Positions 36,715 through 47,845 of a stretch of 64,000 nucleotides of DNA are shown piece after piece. Positions within the stretch are counted from its first letter, which is position 1. The number at the start of each line of letters is the position of its first letter. The DNA comes from Reticulitermes lucifugus (taxonomy: Eukaryota > Arthropoda > Insecta > Blattodea > Rhinotermitidae), in NCBI GenBank assembly GCA_026260175.1, contig JAKCWW010000126.1, forward strand, positions 1-64,000. Direction: 5' to 3'. Below the pieces are notes generated by a model, which saw only the letters and a program-made list of their open reading frames with translations, was not told the DNA's origin and searched no databases. The translations under genes and the position numbers were made by a program.

Positions 36715-36960
36715 GCCGGTGTCTCATTTAGTATAGCGACAAAGTTAGATAATTGATAACCCAATAATCGCGGTTAGATTCCCCGGAAAGGAGAGGATTT
36801 TGAAACTGGCACTGGGACCCCCCGTCCTGCTACACTTTGTGTACCAGGGGCTATTTTCCCAGATGAAAAGCGGTCAGGGCGTGAAGCCAAACACTGCCAT
36901 CTAGTGAGCAAAGCCAAAACAGACTGGAGCTATATTTTCACAGGAAGGCCAAGGATCCTA
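36715..36960 (+). mobile_element. SINE-C copy, near full length
   Basis: The tRNA-like head has gagccggtgtctcatttag and a decayed B-box ggttagattcccc. It continues through ggattttgaaactggcactgg and aaaagcggtcagggcgtg to tgccatctagtg. This copy links the head seen at 20385 with the 3' body seen at 11036 and 43605. No target duplication was found. Confidence 0.65.
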
Positions 36961-37145
36961 GTGGATTATAGTGCAAAGTCTTCACATTTTACACAAATTA
37001 CAGTGTCAAAGTGATGTAATAATATTCTATTGGAAGTTATTGGGACAACTGAATTCAGAAAACCACGTTAGTTTTTAATCATAGTCAATATATTACATAC
37101 ACAATTTTAGGTTCTCACAGCGACGTTGATAAAAATTTAAGTCTT

Positions 37146-37232
37146 CTGGGACGTAATGCCGTGTCGACTGGTAAGCACGTTATTTATATTAACTACAAAA
37201 TATGTACCAGTCTACATGGCGTAGCATCTCAG
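37146..37232. repeat. DVTP-type foldback element, internally deleted
   Basis: Left end ctgggacgtaatgccgtgtc and right end (reverse complement) ctgagatgctacgccatgta pair as inverted repeats and match the ends of 51733-51918. Only about 45 bp separate the arms. Confidence 0.6.
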
Positions 37233-38209
37233 AAAACTTGAATGTTCCGTGACAGAGATCGCTCAGACTCTACATGCAGAACTCTCTGAAGAAGAATAAC
37301 AGCTACGATATGTGTGTCATTCGCCTCACGCAGTCACTGACCAAACAAATCCTGCTCATCTGCAAGACTCTGACACCGTCATTTTTGGCCCAATACATAC
37401 GTTTTATTTTTCGGTTACGTAACTCATACTGACCTACAGAGACAGATGGAACTTCAAGTGAATCTTAGATGAGAAGTCCCTGCAAATTTTTGCTAGGTCT
37501 ATTTCGCGAGATTGAAAATAATTATAGGAAGAATTGTAAAAGTAAACTATTGCGTGTTTGTTTATTTCAGAACTCCTTGTTCATCATAATGTGTGAAAAT
37601 TCCTCCCTAAAGTATGTGTTTTTAGATACAAAACATGGTCTTGGTCACGATTTTATTGCTTCTATGTGAAAGACGTCGCACGTCTGACGAATTAAATTTT
37701 CAAAAAAGGACACTGCAAATACGTAAGAAAATAGATAAAAGATTTGAAGTCCTCGTGGTAGTGTGTATTAAGTTTCTGTGGACGGTACAATAGTGTACTG
37801 TCCTTAGTTGATATTTACACTTCGGAGAAATATACGGTGTCCGTCTTCAGGGTTGGAATGACCTTGAGGATGGAGACAGCACGTTTGTCCAAAACGTATA
37901 GTCCGCTAATAAGACAGCACGGTGACACTGATAATAAAACCATCTGAAGAAAACAGAATTTACGGAGATTAATTTCCAGACACAATTTACGATTCTTACT
38001 CCTTACCAGTGCAATACAAAGTACAACACTTCTAAAATAGTGCAGTAAATTTATTACCAATTTACGCTTCACAGCCAACGTCAGCACTCTTCTCGAAGAC
38101 TCAGTTTAAACTCAACTATATTTAAAGTTTCGCTAATTACCGCCCACTCGCCGTCTCGGTTATAGAAGCGAATCAGTTAACACTGTTCATTCATTCTGCA
38201 GTCTGTCTT
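37233..38209. other. unassigned stretch
   Basis: Apart from stem-loop motif copy 9, nothing is recognised. Confidence 0.4.
37863..37900 (+). other. stem-loop/GAAAC motif, copy 9
   Basis: CTTGAGGATG, GAGACAG, loop, TTTGTCC, then AAAACGTATAG. The stem pairs GACA with TGTC; GAAAC has become AAAAC. Confidence 0.5.
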
Positions 38210-38552
38210 ACGACAGGTCCGTATTCTCTTCCAAAGCGAGTTCTCCACAAGGTGCGATCTAGTGATTCCTCTTTCAATTTCCAGTAGCTTCTCTTTTCCA
38301 TAAGGTCATCCAGTACCTGCTTACGCCTTCTTCCTCGTCTTCCCGTCATTTATATCCTCCCTTCTAACTTTCCTTCAATCACGTGTTTTAGAAGGCACTT
38401 TCTACGCAAGATGTGACCAATCCAGTTAGCCTTTCTTCTTTTTATTGTACGTAGGATATTCCTCTCCTCCTGACTCTCTGTAATACTTCGTCATTTCTCA
38501 CACGATCAGTCCAACTGATCTCCATTCTTCTTCAACACCACATTTATATTAT
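38210..38552 (-). mobile_element. LINE ORF2 C-terminal relic, copy 2
   Basis: On the minus strand one frame reads NWIGHILRRKC, LKHVIEGKLEGRI, a stop, then TGRRGRRRKQ, LDDLMEKRSYW, LDRTLWRTRFGRE. It has the same order as 17640-18035 and is less decayed. The upstream reverse transcriptase domain is absent. A piggyBac-like MITE fragment abuts its low-coordinate-distal side at 38553. Confidence 0.8.
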
Positions 38553-38681
38553 ATAGGAAAATAATTGCTGTTTATTTTTATGTCCATAAAAAACCCGCAA
38601 ATGCCCTATGTGAGCAAAAGGCACAATTTGCAATGTTAACCCTGGTGGTATTTACAGAAACTACTAAACGCTAAGGGGTTA
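38553..38681 (+). mobile_element. piggyBac-like MITE, left-truncated
   Basis: The right part (ggtggtatttacagaaac, then aaacgctaaggggtta) matches the right part of 49135-49328. The left part shares 'ggaaaataattgctgtt' with 63119 and 20061. The flanking TTAA is decayed to TTAG. Confidence 0.5.
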
Positions 38682-41389
38682 GTAATCTCAGGTGTTCAAC
38701 TGTGTATGCTTTGTAAGATAGTATAAAAGTGTGTATTAGGTGAATAAGGTGCGGCTGTCTGAACTGAATTCATGTGAATCAGAGCACCACTGACGGACCA
38801 TTAAGAAGAGAACAATGAGTTTTCGATTGTCATGAAAGCGAGTAGAATCTTGAATATCTTAGTGACTATCAGCTTCTGAAGAATCTCCTTCTATCCTCTT
38901 GGTTAGTTACCATTTCCAGTACTGCGTTACCGTAGCAAGGAATATTTAAAATGTCACACTCTCATATCATTATTTAAGAGCTCATATTAACACGCAAAAT
39001 TCATTTCGGAAAATTAAATTAATGAAAACCCACATCAATTTTAAATAATCTTGAATTAAAATTCTATCCATGTTTATTTAAATGCGCATATTATATAGCG
39101 TGAATGACATAAAATTAAGAATCACTCGCTTGGAAGGCACAGGAGGGTACGACAATGACACGTTCAAAGTATTAACTCAAGAATTGTTCTGAAAAGATTG
39201 TGAAATAACAAATAAATCCCTGTAGGTAAACGTGTAGGATTGAATGAGGGAATCTTTTTGGTATGAAGAAGTACATTTGCAAAGTTTGACTGTGAAGTTA
39301 TCTTTACCCTTCGTCCAGTAGTGGTAGAAATGTGTCGATTCTCTGTTGGCCTACCTAAAACAACTCCTTAAAATAATGACGGCTACAGGCAATAAATGTG
39401 CTTATAATTACCACAATAAGTGTAAATATGTGTAAGTTACAGTACTGAAACCTCATTCGTGAAGTATGTGCTGTCTATCACATCTCTTAAATAACACGCC
39501 ATTCCATTTTTATCGGAACATATGTAGGGGTAAGAGAAGCCTATAAACAAGTAGGAGATTAAACACGTAAAATAGTTTAACATAATTATTTTCATCCTAG
39601 TGTATTTATTATATCAGCTAAGTGCCTGAACATGCGGGTGTCTTGCGCAACACTGTGAAATGTTTGAGGACGTTTCGTATGTTTGTCTTTGAGAGTGGAT
39701 TTCTGGAAAGACGTATTTTCCTAACAAATAAAAATTTCATTATTTGCACGAGTAGCTGCAAATGTCACGTCTTCACACCAAGAAGAATACCGTACGAGTT
39801 CAATAAACTTGTCGTGACACTTTTTAATCATCAATTCAAATAATGTTTGGTTGTGTACTGCGCAGTTTTATATCCGCCTCTGTATTTGTCATTGAATAAA
39901 ACGAACTGCAAACTAATGCACTGGATCGATGGATCAAAATTCAACAATAAACGAAAGAACCCTTTTAAAACTGAAGAGCTGAAACGCTATAAAATTGTAC
40001 AGAAATAATGTATTAAATTAATGATGTATATAATATACCTTATTATATATAAGCCTCATATATTATGATTTTAAGTTACAATAGTCATTATTTAAATCAA
40101 ACTCCGTAAATTTATTCAGGTAAGTTACAATATAGGCACACATCTCTGTGCGTCAAACACCACCATCATCAACTTATTTATCGTCACCAATAAAGTTATT
40201 ATGCCCATAATCATGATTAGTCATCGTTATGGCCATCGACAACTGGTAGGGGGGTCTTGCAAAGCCGGCACTGAAATGTGTTACACAAAAGTTGTCAATT
40301 GCTTTACTGGTTGAGTGACTATTAACTTTTAAGAAGGTTTATTTCATGGAATTATTATTATTATTTCTTATTCTTATTATTGTTATTATTACTACCCCCT
40401 TTAGTGTCCCCTCTGTTATTCATAATATAATTCCCAATTCTCACGCTGTATTTCAGGTAAACTTGCAATTTAATATCCTCGGCGAAAATCAGATTATTTC
40501 CATTGTTATCACACACACATACTTTACATGAATGTTAGTTTAGCAAGTTTGAGCTGATTAATTTGGAATACACTGTCCCATGAACAATCTTCCTCAGAGA
40601 GCATCATATTCTTTAACCATAAGATAGATCCTGTGTATCATCTGAAATCTTCAAGACGCTACGAACTACAGATTACACCAGCTTTCTGACATTACAAGGG
40701 TCGGTAGTCCGGAAAGCGAATATAAGAATTAGGCAATCGACTCTGTATTTTTGACCCAGAACTGAAGTGATGGGTGACTTGGCCGACAGTGCTAGGTCAT
40801 AATAGACACGCGATACTCTGGAGGTGAGACTCCAGGAAACAGCTGACAGCTCCGACAGACGGTAAGACTTGCGTTTCGACACACCGCTAACTTTCTCACG
40901 TTTTCAGTTGTTACCAAATGCAGCGCGATATTCAGAGGTCAGAGGTACTATCAGAGGTGGCCTGTCCAGCCCCTGAATGTAAGACAATCCTCCAATCATC
41001 ACTAAAAGTGTCTGCATGTAGCAGAAAGAGAAAATAATATAAAAAATCTATAATTTTGGTATATATTTGCTATTTATACCGGCATCTAGAAATTAGCTCC
41101 ATCTATGTTTAGTTGTAGATGGAGGAGTTAAAGTACTTTCATCCGTAAAGCCCGCCAAAAGACCTTAGTGTGAGCCAGATGAATGCACTCCACGTAGTCA
41201 TACTCTATTTCCTTCTCTTACGTTTTCCGACTAAAGTTCTGTCTAGAATACAGGAAAAAACTACAAACTAAACGTAGCTAACAAGTGCTCAAGAATGTGG
41301 CAAACTTCAAACACATGGAAACGATATTAGTAACTCAGAACTGCATTCAGGAAGAAATGAAAGGCAGATAAATTCAGGGCAAGCTTGCT
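38682..41389. other. long unassigned stretch
   Basis: No gene is recognised. A minus frame at 40673-40882 (KSYRLSELSAVSWSLTSR) is compositionally protein-like but has no known match that I can name. Confidence 0.45.
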
Positions 41390-42050
41390 ACCATTTTGTC
41401 AAGAATCTTTTGTCTTCATGTTCGCTATTAATAATATAAATATTAAAATATACAAAATTATATTTTTACCTGTGATTTTATTTGCGTGTGAAACTTCGTA
41501 TCTCACATTAAGGGGAGGTATATGCCAAACGTGTTTGAGAATAGAGTGCTGAGGAAGATATCTCGGCCTAAGAGGGAGTATGTAACAGGAGACTGGAGAA
41601 AATCGCACATTGAGGAGCTTCATGAGTTGTACTCCTCATCAAATATTACTGGGACGATAAAACCAAGGGCGATGTAATGGGCAGGAACTATGTCATCTAA
41701 GGCGGGGAATGGAAATGCATAAAGGATTTCGGTAAGGAAACCAGAAGGTAAGAGAACGCTTGAAAGCCCTAAGCTTAGATGGGGGATAATATTGAAACGG
41801 ATCTTAAAGAAGTAAGATGGGAGGTCATGGACCGTATTTATCTGACTCAGGATAGGTAAAATGGCATGGCCTCTTGTACAAGGTAATAAGTCTTTAGGTT
41901 CCATAAAATGCTGGGCGTTTCTTTTACTAGATGAGGGACCAGCAGCTTCTTAAGAAGAATTCTCTTCCATGCAGTTAGTAGAGATTTTCTTTTCCCGCCA
42001 AGCGTTCTGTATACACGTCCATCCCATTCTCGTTTGATCATGCTGGCAAT
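41390..42050 (-). repeat. repeat U, longest copy
   Basis: Reading on the minus strand from 42050 down, three overlapping frames give EWDGRVYRTLGGKRKSLL, AWKRILLKKLLVPHLVKE, PILSQINTVHD, KIRFNII, LLPSGF, PAHYIALGF, FDEEYNS and finally LNVRYEVSHANKITGK. This is the fullest version in the window and defines the order used to recognise four other fragments (1735, 25590, 52395, 60185). I recognise it as a very common insect repeat but cannot assign a class. There are no long terminal repeats, tRNA boxes or catalytic motifs. Confidence 0.65.
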
Positions 42051-42239
42051 ATGCAGTGATTAATACAAAATAGGGATCTCAATAATGTGCCTTTTCTGCA
42101 CCCTTTTGTTTCCTTCTATTCTATGAAGATGAAAAAAGAAGTCTGTCTCCTTTACAAGGCAACAAGCCAAAAACGTGATATAGGGCCTATCTACCTAAAA
42201 GGGGCCCCAATTAAATTTGATGTAAAAAGCAGGCATATT

Positions 42240-42497
42240 TCCAAAATCTTTCATGGTCCGACAGCCCTAGTGGGCCTAGGCCTCCTTTATGGGGGGTCTT
42301 CGATCAGACTCAGTTAGACACACCACATTCGCTAGGACTCCTCTGGACGTGTGATCTGCCCATCACAGAGACCTACACCTAAAAACACACAACACCCTCA
42401 AGAGACAGACATCCATGCCCCGACGGGTTTCGAACCCGCAATCCCAGCAAACGAGGTGTCCGCAGACCCACGCCTTAGACCGCGAGGCCACTGGGAT
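42240..42497 (-). mobile_element. SINE-A copy 3
   Basis: On the minus strand the head begins gatcccagtggcctcgcgg and the B-box is gggtttcgaaaccc-like (complement of ggtttcgaacccgc near 42427). The tail is altered (ggctgtcggaccatg). A possible imperfect target duplication lies just outside (atttccaaa/attttcaaa). Confidence 0.85.
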
Positions 42498-43604
42498 CGG
42501 CATTTTCAAAGATACATGTGTAAAAACCATACACTGTATTTTGAAAAACGCTGTGTACGTCTAATCACTACCTTTTGAATGTTCCTATTTAACACGCTCC
42601 TTAGCAGGATATTAGTTCTTATCGAATACACAAAAAGCATAGGCCTATAAAATAACGGGCTGTTTTTGTGGAAACATTAGGCACATTATTGTGATATCTC
42701 TCTGCATTGTGAAACTATATTTTTATTTAACTGCCATTGGAAAGAAAGAAGAAATTTTTGCCGCAATTTAATTGTCTACAAAGCAAAGACGTTACAACAT
42801 CTTCTGCCTTAAATAAAGTTCTTGCGCTAAAGACGAACCCTGATCTTTAACCTTAAACATTTCATTTTATAGTTAATGGTACTGTTAATACGTGACGGCA
42901 TTTCAGTCGGCTGGGAAATGCAGCAGGATGATCGTTCGACGATCATGCGCAATCTCTCTTTTATCTTGAATTCAGACACGAAGAATTTCAGTTCATGAAT
43001 GGCAAATCGGTTGGTTACCTGTCGGTTATGAGATGGTAGAAAGAACGTCAGACGGCTCATCATTTTACATACTTCTAATATTGTTTAAAAAAATAATAAT
43101 AATTATTATTATTATAATTATTATTATTATTACTCTAATTTTATGTTATAAATATTATTTGTTTTTCTCATTTCTAAATTGGAGATTTTTGTATGGTGGT
43201 GAGATTTTCTCCGATTTTAACTTTTGATATCGTAATCAAATTATTATTCTTCTTTCTATTCCTCTCACTCTTAATTTTCCTTTTCCTCCGCTTCACGAAC
43301 TTCATTTTTATGCCATCGACGACGACGAAAAGAAAATCAACATCAACTACAGACACAATATTACACTGCTGTGTGACATTCCATGGATACTGCACGATCA
43401 GAACTGTCCCAAACGTGTTTTTAAAACAGAAACATTCTTTTCAAAATACTGTTTGGTGCACTGCGGTACCCGAATCGTAACCAGTGCCGCAATTACATGC
43501 TGTTTGCAGTTCGTTTGCTGGAAGGACCGCCTGCACAATTTTCACATACCGCAAATCCACCTGTCTTTACTTTGAAAATGTATATATGTATATGTATATA
43601 TATG
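42498..43604. other. unassigned stretch with an ATT/AAT microsatellite
   Basis: An (AAT)n/(ATT)n palindromic tract lies at 43086-43132; a T-rich run follows. No gene is recognised. Confidence 0.45.
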
Positions 43605-43770
43605 TACCACAATGGGTAACGGGTCATTCCCGAGGGTAAAGCGGCCGGGGCGTGGCGTTGACCACCCACCCCCATCTAGCGCCGAGGTTAGAGAAAGAGC
43701 AGGGCTATACCTCTACTCCTCCTCTGGGCTTTCGTGGCCTGTTCTAGGGTGAGCTTTACCTTTTATATAT
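43605..43770 (+). mobile_element. SINE-C copy (3' body)
   Basis: The blocks aatgggtaacgggtcattcc, gagggtaaagcggccggggc, ccccatctagcgccgagg and cctctactcctcctctgggc match other SINE-C copies. The 5' head is replaced by a TATG microsatellite at about 43576-43603. Confidence 0.7.
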
Positions 43771-43795
43771 ATATGTACATTTGCTGGCTTATTCT

Positions 43796-43825
43796 ATTTT
43801 TATTATTATTATTATTATTATTATT
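43796..43825. repeat. (ATT)n microsatellite
   Basis: About nine ATT units. Confidence 0.95.
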
Positions 43826-44300
43826 GCACTATGTGTTTTATATTATTCACTTACAATGGCCGTAGCTATTCTGAGTGTCTGACATATGGCGTTCATCTTC
43901 AGATGAGCCCGACATGTACCTACTTCACTCTGTCGGAGACTTCCAGTTACGTTTGCAACGGAACATTTCTATTTGTTGGACAGTAACAGTCAAACGTGTG
44001 TATATCTGTGCTTAGCGGTTGCCTCATCAGGGTTTCCATAAGCCGATAAAAATATTCCAGAGGGCCATATTACATAACCCAAGTGAAATTTCAAATATTG
44101 CTTGCAAAGAGAGGTGTGAACTTGTTTCTTTCCTTCCCTTTTCCAGTTTTTCTGTACCTTGTCGGTCGGTGTCCATAGAAAAGAAGAAAAAGTACGTCTG
44201 TATTATAATAAACGATACAGACCTTAAGAGGGACTGTTTTTACCTCCCGGGGCCAGACAATAGGCGTTCCTCCCTGTCACGCAGATAACAAACAGGGAAA

Positions 44301-44601
44301 CAGTGTCCACCGATCCACATCCCGCGGTAGGTGATCTACAGTGTCCACCGATCCACATCCCGCAGTACGTGATCTACAGCGTCCACCGATCCACATCCCG
44401 CGGTACGTGATCTACAGTGTCCACCATCCACATCCCGCGGTAGGTGATCTAGTGTACACCGATCCACATCCCGCGGTAGGTGATCTACAGTGTCCACCGA
44501 TCCACATCCCGCGGTAGGTGATCTACAGTGTCCACCGATCCACATCCCGCAGTAGGTGATCTACAGTGTCCACCGATCCACATCCCGCGGTAGGTGATCT
44601 A
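44301..44601. repeat. 38-bp minisatellite, eight units
   Basis: Units begin cagtgtccacc and end gtgatcta. Five are nearly identical; two have ccgcagtacg or ccgcggtacg variants; units 4 and 5 are 37 bp through single-base deletions. The repeat is G+C-rich and contains a GATCCACATCCCGCGG core. A 69-codon minus frame through it is a by-product and not a gene. A partial unit (cagtgcctag) closes the array. Confidence 0.97.
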
Positions 44602-45589
44602 CAGTGCCTAGTTTCCAGCGGCAAGGAGCTGTACAAATTATTAAGATGGATATGGCTGCATCATCAGGCCCTTTCGATTGCAATAAACACATCGCCACTA
44701 ATATACGCGGAATGTGACAGGTTTTAAATGTGTCAGTTTACAAACCACTCTTGCTAATTTCTTTTCTATCCTCAATTGCTCGAAAAATGCTAAAATAATA
44801 GCAACGTTTGTAGCAAACTAAGTGTATATAGGCAACACATGTTAGGCAGGCAGGGTTTGATCAGACGGATCATACCGAGTACCACCTTATACCGTTTTCA
44901 CATTTTAATATGCGTAAAATTACTGTACCATAAGTACGTTTTAGCAGATGCACTTTAAACACATATGTGAAGTTTAACTGATGACGCAAATAGCAGACTT
45001 TGCCATTAAAATGATCACAGAGATCGAAATATATCGGGTTACCATTATGCGTTTCCTGTATTCTGATAATTCGTTTTAACACAATGATTTAGATCAAAAT
45101 ATTGAAGCTGAAATGATATGTCGAAATAGGAAATATTTACCTCTCACCATTCATGATTCTCCAAATACCGTGAAAATACATGCAGAAAGTAACGCAAATA
45201 AGCTTCCTTCATTTTACGTCCTTTTTATTTTCCCACGTTTCTTTCACTCATTCCTCCTATCCATCTTTCTTTTCTAACCTTTACACATCTCCTTATATCG
45301 TTCACAATGTCTATAGAGTGAACATAAAATCCGTCTGCTTGCTCTTAATTCTTGTTGAGGTGACCGTTCTATTTTACGGGAGACAACGAGAAGAAAAGAA
45401 ACCAAAGTAACACGTAAATGGGGCGATGTTTAAGTACTCTGTAGTCAGTGAAGTAGCGACTGCTGGCGAGCACTAAGTGCTACAATTTAGTATATCGCAA
45501 TCGATATTTAAGGCTACAAGAACTTCGTGATCTACACAGGTTGTGTAGTATTGTTACGAAAATGACACATCCCCGTTGTGCTGTCAATC
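44602..45589. other. unassigned stretch
   Basis: Nothing is recognised. Confidence 0.4.
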
Positions 45590-45644
45590 AAATACATATT
45601 CGGTATACAGTCATACACAACTTTACAACACGACTTTATCAGGT

Positions 45645-45682
45645 AACACGTTTCGGCTTATCTTTCAAGCCATCATCAGGCC
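45645..45682 (-). other. stem-loop/GAAAC motif, copy 10
   Basis: On the minus strand: CCTGATGAT, GGCTT, loop GAAAGAT, AAGCC, then GAAACGTGTT. It has a perfect 5-bp stem. Confidence 0.65.
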
Positions 45683-46229
45683 TTAATGTAAGTACTTCAG
45701 GGAATATTTACAACTACAAGTAGGAGTGAGAGCTCACCATTTACGAAACAATGATACACCGTAAAATATTGAGAAATAATACAAGAAGCCTTAATGGACT
45801 GTATAAAATGCGCAATGAAAAATATAAAGGACAAAATTTTAGAAAATAATTAAACATTTTTAAAAGATACGTTGGTAAGCAGTAAGATTCCAATATGGTG
45901 TGTACATTACCGGATCATATGTTAAGGCACAGAGGAACACAGCAAATATGTAGAGTGCTAAACTGTTGATGGTGTGGTGAAGATTCCAATGTCAATAATT
46001 CAGCACTCCGCATACTTACTGTGTTACTGCCTATGTATTTTTTTAATTCTTTAACATTTTCTTAAATTATTGTCCTTTACATTTTTTGTTATTACGCATT
46101 TTATACAGTCCATTAAGGCTTCTTGTATTATTTCTCAATATTTTACGGTGTATCATTGTTTTGTAAACAGTGAGATCTCACTCCTGCTTGTAGTTGTAAA
46201 TATCCCCTAAAGTACTTGCATTAAGATAA

Positions 46230-46262
46230 GATGATGACTTGAAAAGTAAGCCGAAACATGTT
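46230..46262 (+). other. stem-loop/GAAAC motif, copy 11
   Basis: GATGATGACTT, loop GAAAAGT, AAGCC, then GAAACATGTT. It is the partner of copy 10 in the same palindrome. Confidence 0.6.
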
Positions 46263-46316
46263 GCCTGATAAAGTTGTATTGCAAAGTTTTGTATGCCGGT
46301 ATACTAAATATGTATG

Positions 46317-47649
46317 TGAAAGGAAAGAGGCTGTAGTTAACTACATATATAACTCAAACAAGGAAAGAAATTTGGTAGGGAAATTTAGTCAGAATTGTAG
46401 ATGCAAGACTAACATGGATCTTACAAATAAGCTCTAAAGACTGGAGGTGGACGGAACCGGCGTATCTCTTGAGGAGAGAGATCTACTGCCGGCATTCTTG
46501 ACCCTTCGTGTAACCAAAGGTACCAGGATTTCATAGCAGTTGAATTATAATATGGGTACTTCTGAATTTCGTTGGCTGTAATTCCGAATATTTGGATATA
46601 TTTACTGCGTCCATCTTCAAGGCAAATTACATTTACGACTGATACAGTCATAATCTAAAGTCGGCGATGCAGTGTACTTCTATACTATAACACTAACCAG
46701 TAGAAGGATTCACATGAAGGCTTTATTTTTATTAACAGGGTGTTAGTTGAATAGTTTACAAGTGATAAGGAACGTAACAGTGGCAGCCAGTTCATATCTC
46801 CTTCGGCCAAGAAGCTGTAAATTCCGCAGGCTAACCTGGGTCAAACAGCGTCAGAGGAAACCACACTTTACGAGCAGAGGTAAGAATTAACTGCACGGCA
46901 GCGCATTCTACCGTGTCCGTGTTTTCGTCTGACCGAGATCGAGGTGTTGTACGTGGGCACCAACTGAACGGAGTGATTATAACTTTGTAAAAAACATTTA
47001 TCACGGAAAAATATAATTTATAATTTTGGCAATTAAGTAATCCTTGTTAAGCCTACGAAGCTTAAATTCTGTCTGAATAAGATTTAAACATTTTATTTCT
47101 GCTTCATAGAAAATACAAAAATCTGTCGGTTCTTTAATGCTTTTTGACAAAGAGATAATAAACCTTATTATCGCAAACTTACGACGAAAACAACTACACT
47201 TTGAGGGTAAAATTCAATTCAGACGTAGAACCTGATCCAAGATATTAGGAACCCAACAACCTGAGCAATCACCCGCAAGAACAAAAAGGTGGAAAAGAAC
47301 TCACTTTATGGTACATTGTTGACAACAATACATATTTAGGTTATGTGAAAAAACAAACTCTCAAGCTAACAGGTCCAGAAGACTAAATTGTAAGTATTTT
47401 CAGCCGACAAAACCGCAAATCCGATACTTGTGTATGTATTAGAGATAACAGCCATGACGCTTTTTCCGTTTCCTAGGTTGTATATTGTCGAATGTGAGAA
47501 GAATTGTAAACTATGAACTGGATATGATGTTTTAAACAACTAAAGCCGAAAGGTAAGCCCATGCACCAAATTATATAACGTGCACTATAACACATGGGCT
47601 TAAACAGTTACTTCCCTTTAATATATATGGATTTTATTCTCTGTGAGGT
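46317..47649. other. unassigned stretch
   Basis: No gene is recognised. A donor-like agag|gtaagaa near 46878 is unsupported by an exon. Confidence 0.4.
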
Positions 47650-47845
47650 AGGACCTGAAGTTCTACATGCAAGTTATAGGAACTTCAGCCGTTGCGAAGG
47701 CCCATTTTCGATCCAGTTTCAGTTCATACGAGATGAGTGGTGGAAGAAGTGGCCCTGTGTTAGATTTTTCTCCCAGCACTTCGGTTTCCTTGTGTCATCA
47801 TATTCCACAAATGGTCCCTACTCGTCTTTGTCTGAATATTATTCT
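47650..47845 (+). mobile_element. SINE-D copy
   Basis: gtggtggaagaagtggccc, ttttctcccagcacttcgg and 'ccacaaatggtccctactcg' are the reverse complement of the corresponding blocks at 49405-49500. A decayed B-box-like ttttcgatccag sits at about 47705. A 114-codon frame through the SINE is spurious. Confidence 0.6.

Larger units (their letters stand above)
45590..46316. mobile_element. large palindromic element with outward stem-loop motifs
   Basis: Arms of about 290 bp at 45590-45887 and 46008-46316 are reverse complements with roughly 85-90% identity by eye, around a ~120-bp spacer. Well-conserved internal blocks include ttatacagtccattaaggc and ttctcaatattttacggtg. Stem-loop/GAAAC motifs at 45645-45682 (-) and 46230-46262 (+) point outward. 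No coding capacity is visible. It could be a foldback transposon or a pair of inverted terminal segments of a larger retroelement (for example a Penelope-like one) that lost its centre. No clear target duplication was found. Confidence 0.7.

Noticed and set aside
44336-44545. Repetitive 69-codon minus frame as a repeat protein
   Set aside because: It is a direct translation of the 38-bp minisatellite; the frame breaks at units with single-base deletions.
44301-44601. CRISPR array
   Set aside because: Units are contiguous without variable spacers and the genome is eukaryotic.
4888-46262. Calling the stem-loop/GAAAC motif a hammerhead ribozyme
   Set aside because: The core has one nucleotide too many between CTGANGA and the stem. 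Stem III and a cleavage triplet are not evident, so only a resemblance is reported.
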